10,088 nucleotides of DNA from ChocPot-Mid sp043804925 (GTDB lineage: Bacteria > Bacteroidota > Ignavibacteria > Kapaibacteriales > UBA2268). Each line of letters begins with the position of its first letter. Position 1 is the first letter of the stretch. The DNA is taken from the NCBI GenBank assembly GCA_043804925.1, contig JAZDIP010000025.1:1-10088 (forward strand), read 5' to 3'. Shown here piece by piece: positions 5,847-10,088 of the stretch. The position numbers were made by a program, and so were the translations under genes. The notes beneath the pieces were generated by a model. That model made no database searches. It was given only the letters and a program-made list of their open reading frames with translations, and had not been told where the DNA came from.

Positions 5847-7271
5847 ATGAAAATATTTACAAAAAATTTTATCTTAATTGCTCTTATTTACTTTTTAAGT
5901 AGCAGTATTTCACATGCTCAAGATCCTGACTGGACTTTATATAATCCAGGTAACTCCGGATTGACGAGCAACTCAGTCATCGAAATTGTTATAGACGAAA
6001 GCGGAAACAAATGGATTGCAACTTATACCGGCGGTTTAGTTAAATTTGATGGCTCCGAATGGACTGTATACGATACTAGCAATTCGGGGATGCCCGGGAA
6101 TTCTGTCAATTCAATAGTTATAGACGAGAATGGGACAAAATGGATTGGTACCAGGTATAATGGTTTAGCAAAATTTGATGGCTCCAGTTGGACTGTATAT
6201 GATACAAACAATTCCGGGATACCTGACAATGGAATAGTATCAATAGCTATAGATAATGACGGCAATAAGTGGATTGGGACTGACCTCGGAGGTTTAGCCA
6301 AATTTGATGGCTCGAATTGGACAGTATATGATACAAGCAATTCGGGACTACCTCATAAAAGAATCAATTCTATCACAATTGATGGGAGCGGCAACAAATG
6401 GATTGGGACAGGTTGGGGTGGATTAGCCAAATTACATGATTCTGTCTGGACTGTCTATGATTCAATCAACTCAGGACTTCCTGATAATTGGATATTTTCA
6501 ATTGCTATAGATAGATACGATTACAAATGGATCGGAACTTTGCTCGCAAGCTTAGCAAAATTTGATAACACTGACTGGGCAGTATATAATTCAAATAACT
6601 CCGGATTACCGTACAAATCAGTCTTATCTATTGCTATAGATGGATCGGATAACAAATGGATTGGAACTTATTCCGGAGGTTTAGTCAAATTTGATGGCAT
6701 CGACTGGACTGTTTATAAAGCAAGCAATTCGGGACTGCCGGACAATTTTGTCTATTCAATTGCCATAGAAGAAAGCGGGAATAAATGGATAGGAACTGAT
6801 GGTGGTGGATTAGCCAAATTCGATGGCTCTAACTGGACTGTATATAACAAAACCAATTCAGGATTGCCGGATGATAGGTGCCGTTTTATAACCATAGACG
6901 AAAACGGAAACAAATGGATTGGAACCAGGGGAGGTGGTATTGCTGTTTTCAAAGAAGCAGGTTCTCCTGTGAAAGAAGAAATCAATAATAGTTCAGTTTA
7001 TTTCTCATGTTATCCAAATCCTGCATCGGAATATATTGAAATTAAGGTGGGAGCAGACAGCAGACGGCAGACAGCAGACGGGAAACAGCAAGAGGAAATC
7101 CGTATATTAAACATTCTTGGTGAATGTGTTTCTAACCTCACCCCAACCCTATCCGCAAGCAGGGAGGGAGCCATAAGGATTGATATTTCGCAACTACCTG
7201 TTGGGATGTATTTTGTGATAATAAATTCAAATCATAATAAAATAATAAAAAATTTTGTAATTTTTAGGTAA
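5847..7271 (+). CDS. Gene C: secreted eight-repeat Reg_prop-type beta-propeller protein with T9SS sorting domain
   Basis: The 474-residue product has a signal peptide (residues 1-24, ...SSSISHA before QDPDW). Residues 29-372 are eight consecutive modules of exactly 43 residues, each built as WTVYD..NSGLPDN followed by SIAID..GNKWIGT and GGLAKFDG. This is the pattern of the 'two-component regulator propeller' repeat known from the periplasmic sensors of hybrid two-component systems. Here no membrane segment, histidine kinase or response-regulator domain follows; residues 384-474 are instead a T9SS type A sorting domain (CYPNPASE, LNILGE, LPVGMY, NFVIFR). The protein is therefore predicted to be a free-standing exported propeller, probably a carbohydrate or surface binder, which is inference. 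Module 5 is the most divergent. The frame is open to an ATG at 5832, but AAAGGA at 5835-5840 and the identical arrangement before gene E favour 5847. Confidence 0.88.
   Translation: MKIFTKNFILIALIYFLSSSISHAQDPDWTLYNPGNSGLTSNSVIEIVIDESGNKWIATYTGGLVKFDGSEWTVYDTSNSGMPGNSVNSIVIDENGTKWIGTRYNGLAKFDGSSWTVYDTNNSGIPDNGIVSIAIDNDGNKWIGTDLGGLAKFDGSNWTVYDTSNSGLPHKRINSITIDGSGNKWIGTGWGGLAKLHDSVWTVYDSINSGLPDNWIFSIAIDRYDYKWIGTLLASLAKFDNTDWAVYNSNNSGLPYKSVLSIAIDGSDNKWIGTYSGGLVKFDGIDWTVYKASNSGLPDNFVYSIAIEESGNKWIGTDGGGLAKFDGSNWTVYNKTNSGLPDDRCRFITIDENGNKWIGTRGGGIAVFKEAGSPVKEEINNSSVYFSCYPNPASEYIEIKVGADSRRQTADGKQQEEIRILNILGECVSNLTPTLSASREGAIRIDISQLPVGMYFVIINSNHNKIIKNFVIFR
5931..6962 (+). repeat. Eight tandem 129-bp coding repeats within gene C
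   Basis: Each unit begins at the codon for a Trp (TGG) at 5931 and every 129 bp after it, with no insertion or deletion over the eight units. Stretches such as AAATTTGATGGCTC recur almost unchanged, while unit 5 has diverged most. The exact length conservation points to growth by in-register duplication and to selection for blade geometry. Confidence 0.92.
7053..7080 (+). repeat. Two tandem copies of a 14-bp repeat in the sorting domain of gene C
   Basis: GCAGACAGCAGACG occurs twice head to tail (7053-7066 and 7067-7080). Because 14 is not a multiple of three, the copies are read differently, giving ADSRRQTADG. The insertion is in the same loop that holds the 31-bp palindrome in gene A. Confidence 0.85.
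7134..7170. repeat. Diverged copy of the LTPTLS-type repeat inside gene C
   Basis: The left part (AACCTCACCCCAACCCT) is identical to gene A at 4190-4206, in the same place after the LGECVS codons. The right arm differs and the 8-bp stem is reduced to CCCT/AGGG, giving NLTPTLSASREG rather than NLTPTLSKGEG. Confidence 0.75.
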
Positions 7272-7279
7272 CAAAATAA

Positions 7280-7300
7280 TGTCATTTAGTTGAAATGATA
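7280..7300. other. Hairpin in the C/D junction
   Basis: TCATTT (7282-7287) pairs with AAATGA (7293-7298), extended by one G-U and one T-A pair, with a five-base loop. It starts with TGTCATT like the 27-bp repeat of the other junctions but lacks its GC-rich core, so it is either a heavily worn copy or unrelated. Confidence 0.4.
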
Positions 7301-7325
7301 AATTTAAAAGATATTTAGGAGTGCT

Positions 7326-8735
7326 ATGAGGAAAATAATTTTACTATTTGTTCTGATATTAACTGTGAATATTGTTAAAGCCGAGTGGGAGCCGGATGTC
7401 CGGCTTACATATGATTCTGCTACATCTCAAACATCATTGAACAGGGACCAAAGTATTGCAGCGCAGGGTAATTTTGTCCATGTTGTATGGCAGGATAAAC
7501 GCGATGGAAATTTGGAAATATATTACAAACGTTCGACAGACCAGGGATTAACATGGGGAGATGATGTTAGAATAACAAATGATACAGCAGATACAAAGAA
7601 TCCCGGGATTGCTTTATCAGACAATAATGTTTATATCATATTTGACGATGAAAGAGAAGGAAACCGTGAAATTTACTTTAAGAAATCAACAGATTATGGA
7701 AATACATGGGGAGAGGATGTGAGATTAACATTTGATAATTCAGCTTCATGGTGTCCGAGTATTGAAGTTTCAAATTCAGGAGTTCACGTCGTTTGGGCAG
7801 ATGAAAGGAGTGGTTATCAAGGAGATATTTATTACAAGAAATCAACTGATGGTGGAGATTCATGGAGCAATGATATTGCTTTATGCAATGAAATAGGGGG
7901 TTCTTATAACGTCTCTTTAAGTGTTTATAACTCAAATGTCAATGTGGTTTGGAATGATACAAGAAGCAGTTCGGGACAGATATTTTATATCAGGTCAACC
8001 GATGGAGGTAACAGTTGGACAGAAGATATAAACATTTCATATTTAGCTGCATTGTCCTGGTATCCGTATATTAAGTCTAATCCTAAGACAAATGACCTTC
8101 ATCTTGTGTGGTCGCAAAATATAATTGGTAAATTACAAATATTTTACCAGCATTCAACAAATAACGGTGATTTTTGGATTGATGATGTTTGCTTAAGAAA
8201 TGATAAGGAAAACTCCGGATGGGCAGCATTGGATGTTGATAACTCAAATGTACATGTGGTTTGGCAGGACAGCCGAAGTGGCAATGATGAGATATTTTAT
8301 AGAAAATCAACAGACAATGGGAAAACTTGGAGTGATGAATTATTATTAACCGATAATATGGTAACTATGTCACTTCGACCATATATTGCGATATCGGGTT
8401 CTGTAGTTCATGTCTTATGGTGCGATTTTAGAGATGGTCCCGGAGGTGAGATATATTATAAACGTAATCCAACAGGAAACCCCGTAGGTGTTGATGAAGA
8501 ATATAAAAAAGATTTTTTTGAAATCTATCCAAATCCGGCTGATGATTTTATACTACTTGATGTTGACGGAAAACAGTTTGGAAAAATACAAGTATTCTCT
8601 GTTTTAGGTAAAAAAGTTCTTGAAACTGAAATAGTAGATAGAATTGATGTAAGTATGCTACATTCAGGTATGTATTATTTTATGATTACTTCAGGGAATA
8701 ATATTGTAAGAAAGAAATTTGTTATTATGAGATGA
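7326..8735 (+). CDS. Gene D: secreted seven-module Asp-box beta-propeller protein with T9SS sorting domain
   Basis: The 469-residue paralogue has a signal peptide (about residues 1-19, MRKIILLFVLILTVNIVKA) followed by EWEPDVRLT. Asp-box Trp residues are at 77, 128, 180, 231, 284 and 335. The fifth box reads STNNGDFW, with Asn replacing the key Asp, so that turn is degenerate; its module (WSQNIIGKLQIFYQH) also lacks the RDG motif. The last module ends YYKRNPTGN as in B and E. The T9SS tail (397-469) is the compact 73-residue form, IYPNPADD, FSVLGKKV, GMYYFMI and KKFVIMR, closest to what is visible of gene E. AGGAG at 7317-7321 supplies the ribosome-binding site. Unlike its paralogues it has no clear copy of the 27-bp repeat before it. 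It also contains more cysteines than A or B (for example LWCDFRDG), which may form disulfides after export. Confidence 0.9.
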   Translation: MRKIILLFVLILTVNIVKAEWEPDVRLTYDSATSQTSLNRDQSIAAQGNFVHVVWQDKRDGNLEIYYKRSTDQGLTWGDDVRITNDTADTKNPGIALSDNNVYIIFDDEREGNREIYFKKSTDYGNTWGEDVRLTFDNSASWCPSIEVSNSGVHVVWADERSGYQGDIYYKKSTDGGDSWSNDIALCNEIGGSYNVSLSVYNSNVNVVWNDTRSSSGQIFYIRSTDGGNSWTEDINISYLAALSWYPYIKSNPKTNDLHLVWSQNIIGKLQIFYQHSTNNGDFWIDDVCLRNDKENSGWAALDVDNSNVHVVWQDSRSGNDEIFYRKSTDNGKTWSDELLLTDNMVTMSLRPYIAISGSVVHVLWCDFRDGPGGEIYYKRNPTGNPVGVDEEYKKDFFEIYPNPADDFILLDVDGKQFGKIQVFSVLGKKVLETEIVDRIDVSMLHSGMYYFMITSGNNIVRKKFVIMR

Positions 8736-8745
8736 TTAATAAAAA

Positions 8746-8765
8746 TGTCATTCCTGCGAATGCAG
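8746..8765 (+). repeat. Truncated REP-like repeat, copy 3 (D/E junction)
   Basis: The first 20 bases of the 27-bp unit are present unchanged, then the sequence departs into TGAAAAATCAAAAC, which leads into the complete copy at 8780. The full stem cannot form from this copy alone. Confidence 0.85.
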
Positions 8766-8779
8766 TGAAAAATCAAAAC

Positions 8780-8806
8780 TGTCATTCCTGCGAATGCAGG
8801 AATCTA
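8780..8806 (+). repeat. REP-like 27-bp palindromic repeat, copy 4 (D/E junction)
   Basis: Identical to the units at 4334 and 5796, same orientation. The sequence after it (ATATTTTGAAAGGAATAT) is almost the same as after copy 1 and contains the ribosome-binding site of gene E. Confidence 0.88.
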
Positions 8807-8828
8807 AAATATTTTGAAAGGAATATAT

Positions 8829-10088
8829 ATGAAGAAATTATTTTTATTTTGTCTGCTATTTGGTATTAGCAACATAGCTCAAGCCCAATGGGAGCCGGAT
8901 GTACGGTTGACAAACGATACTGCAAAGTCTTATACATCGGCTGGCAACCAAAAAAACATTGCAGCAGAGGGTAATTATGTCCATGTTGTTTGGTATGACA
9001 CGCGTGATGGTAATATGGAAATATATTATAAGCGTTCAATTGACGGAGGTCTAACATGGGAACCTGATGTTGCTTTAACTAAAGATTTTGGAAAATCAGA
9101 CCGTCCTTCGATAGATGTATCCGGTGCAATGGTGCATGTTGTCTGGGAGGATTACAGGGATGATAAAAATATAGAATTATATTATAGACGTTCAACAGAT
9201 AATGGTGTTACATGGGAACCGGAGTTCAGGTTGACGAATTATGAACCATGGTTTTACCCGCCAGATTACCCCCCCAGGTCATCTATAGCCATAGATGGAG
9301 CCAATGTATATGTTGTATGGAACGATCAAAGAGACGGCACATGGGGGGAAATTTACTATAAACACTCTACTGATTATGGAGCAAAATGGGGACCTGATAT
9401 TCGTCTAACCAATACTGAGTTCTCAATAAATCCTTCGATTTCAGCATCGGAGGGTACTTTAAATATCGTTTGGGCTGAATCACCAGTTACTTATACAAAT
9501 ATTTTTACTACCAGGTCAAGTGATGGCGGTATAACATGGAGTGATGTTATCCCTTTAACAAACACTATTGGTAATTCGTATTATCCATCTATTTCTTCTT
9601 CCGGTTCTTTAGTAGTTGCTGCATGGAATGATGCCCGTAATGGCACCGACACAAAGATTTTCTATATAAGGTCAACGGATGGCGGTGAAAGTTGGAATCA
9701 AGACCAATTACTAACTGAGGCTTCGGGATATCTTAGACATGCCAATGTGTTTGTATCCGGTTCAAATATTCATGTAGTATGGCATGATAACAACAGTAAA
9801 GATATATATTATAAATGTTCTACTGATTGCGGGCAGACTTGGGGACCGGATGAAAAGTTAACGGATAGTCAAGTATCCGTGGATGCATTTGTATCTGTTT
9901 CCGGTTCAGCAGTATATGTAGTTTGGCAGGATAATCGAGATGAGGCAAATAGTGAAATTTACTTCAAACGAAATCCGACGGGGAATGCAGTAGGTGTTGA
10001 GGAAGAACAGAATACAGAACAACAGAATTTTTATCCTAATCCAGCTGATGATTTAATATATTTTGATATTGACAAAAAACAATCAGGA
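8829..10088 (+). CDS. Gene E: Asp-box beta-propeller protein with T9SS sorting domain, cut by the window end
   Basis: The frame is open for 420 codons to the last base, with no stop. A signal peptide (residues 1-19, MKKLFLFCLLFGISNIAQA) precedes QWEPDVRLTND, the same mature start as gene B. Asp-box Trp residues lie at 77, 129, 187, 237, 289 and 338; module 3 is longer by an insertion rich in Pro and aromatic residues (EPWFYPPDYPP). The sixth box is CSTDCGQTW, with cysteines at 330 and 334 flanking the turn. Module 7 ends YFKRNPTGN and leads into FYPNPADDLIYFDIDKK, the first strand of a T9SS tail of the gene D type, so about 50-55 residues are missing beyond the window. The ribosome-binding site GAAAGGA lies at 8816-8822. 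Role as for the paralogues: exported, probably binding, ligand unknown. Confidence 0.88.
   Translation, partial: MKKLFLFCLLFGISNIAQAQWEPDVRLTNDTAKSYTSAGNQKNIAAEGNYVHVVWYDTRDGNMEIYYKRSIDGGLTWEPDVALTKDFGKSDRPSIDVSGAMVHVVWEDYRDDKNIELYYRRSTDNGVTWEPEFRLTNYEPWFYPPDYPPRSSIAIDGANVYVVWNDQRDGTWGEIYYKHSTDYGAKWGPDIRLTNTEFSINPSISASEGTLNIVWAESPVTYTNIFTTRSSDGGITWSDVIPLTNTIGNSYYPSISSSGSLVVAAWNDARNGTDTKIFYIRSTDGGESWNQDQLLTEASGYLRHANVFVSGSNIHVVWHDNNSKDIYYKCSTDCGQTWGPDEKLTDSQVSVDAFVSVSGSAVYVVWQDNRDEANSEIYFKRNPTGNAVGVEEEQNTEQQNFYPNPADDLIYFDIDKKQSG

Noticed and set aside
5931..6962. Regularly spaced repeats that could suggest a CRISPR-like array
   Set aside because: The whole array is one open frame with a 129-bp coding period and conserved blade residues throughout; there are no unique spacers between identical short repeats.
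6023..6985. Open frames on the - strand across gene C and similar ones across A, B, D and E
   Set aside because: They mirror repeated codons of the + strand genes, recur in the same phase with each repeat, lack ribosome-binding sites and have no domain pattern.
5847..7271. Gene C as part of a two-component signalling system
   Set aside because: Only the propeller repeats recall such sensors. There is no membrane segment, kinase or receiver domain, and the C-terminus is a secretion signal.
2894..10088. Annotation of the Asp-box proteins as sialidases
   Set aside because: Asp-boxes are structural turns found in many propellers. No FRIP motif, arginine triad or catalytic Asp/Tyr/Glu arrangement could be recognised in A, B, D or E.

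Overview
The window looks like an AT-rich chromosome segment from the Bacteroidota/Chlorobiota group. The closest feel is to Ignavibacteria- or Kapabacteria-like lineages, but that narrower placement is recall rather than proof. The group-level evidence is five secreted proteins ending in type IX secretion system (T9SS) type A sorting domains (YPNP...LG...LP.GMY...KFVI.R), a Bacteroidota-type TAnnTTTG promoter before the first intact gene, and a small RRM RNA-binding protein and CsbD-like protein of the kind common there. All genes recognised are on the + strand.

Left part (1-2470): small housekeeping or stress genes mixed with decay. Positions 21-187 hold the remnant of an AraC-family regulator (N-terminal domain only), with a frameshift at a poly-A tract. 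Then come an RRM protein (280-543) with its own promoter and a strong terminator hairpin, a CsbD-like protein (834-1046), a cupin pseudogene (1110-1434) with two stops and a frameshift, and a stand-alone SPFH/stomatin-type membrane protein (1599-2462). The two pseudogenes are short and broken, so an ORF list would miss them.

Middle (2463-2893): about 430 bp without a gene. It holds degenerate repeat-like sequence, a possible promoter and a leader for the cluster that follows.

Right part (2894-10088): five co-oriented genes for exported beta-propeller proteins, spaced 54-93 bp apart, probably one expression unit or a recently expanded tandem family. Genes A (2894), B (4381), D (7326) and E (8829, cut by the window end) are paralogues. 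Each has a signal peptide, seven modules of about 51 residues of which six end in an Asp-box (S/T-x-D-x-G-x-x-W), and a T9SS tail (only its start is present in E). Gene C (5847) sits among them but has a different propeller: eight perfect-length 43-residue modules of the 'two-component regulator propeller' type, with no kinase attached. A and C share nearly the same sorting-domain DNA although their propellers are unrelated. The junctions A/B, B/C and D/E carry an identical 27-bp palindromic repeat in the same orientation, and other palindromic or tandem repeats lie in frame in the sorting-domain loops of A and C. The genes would together put a set of repeat-built, presumably ligand-binding proteins on the cell surface or into the medium; their ligands cannot be read from sequence.
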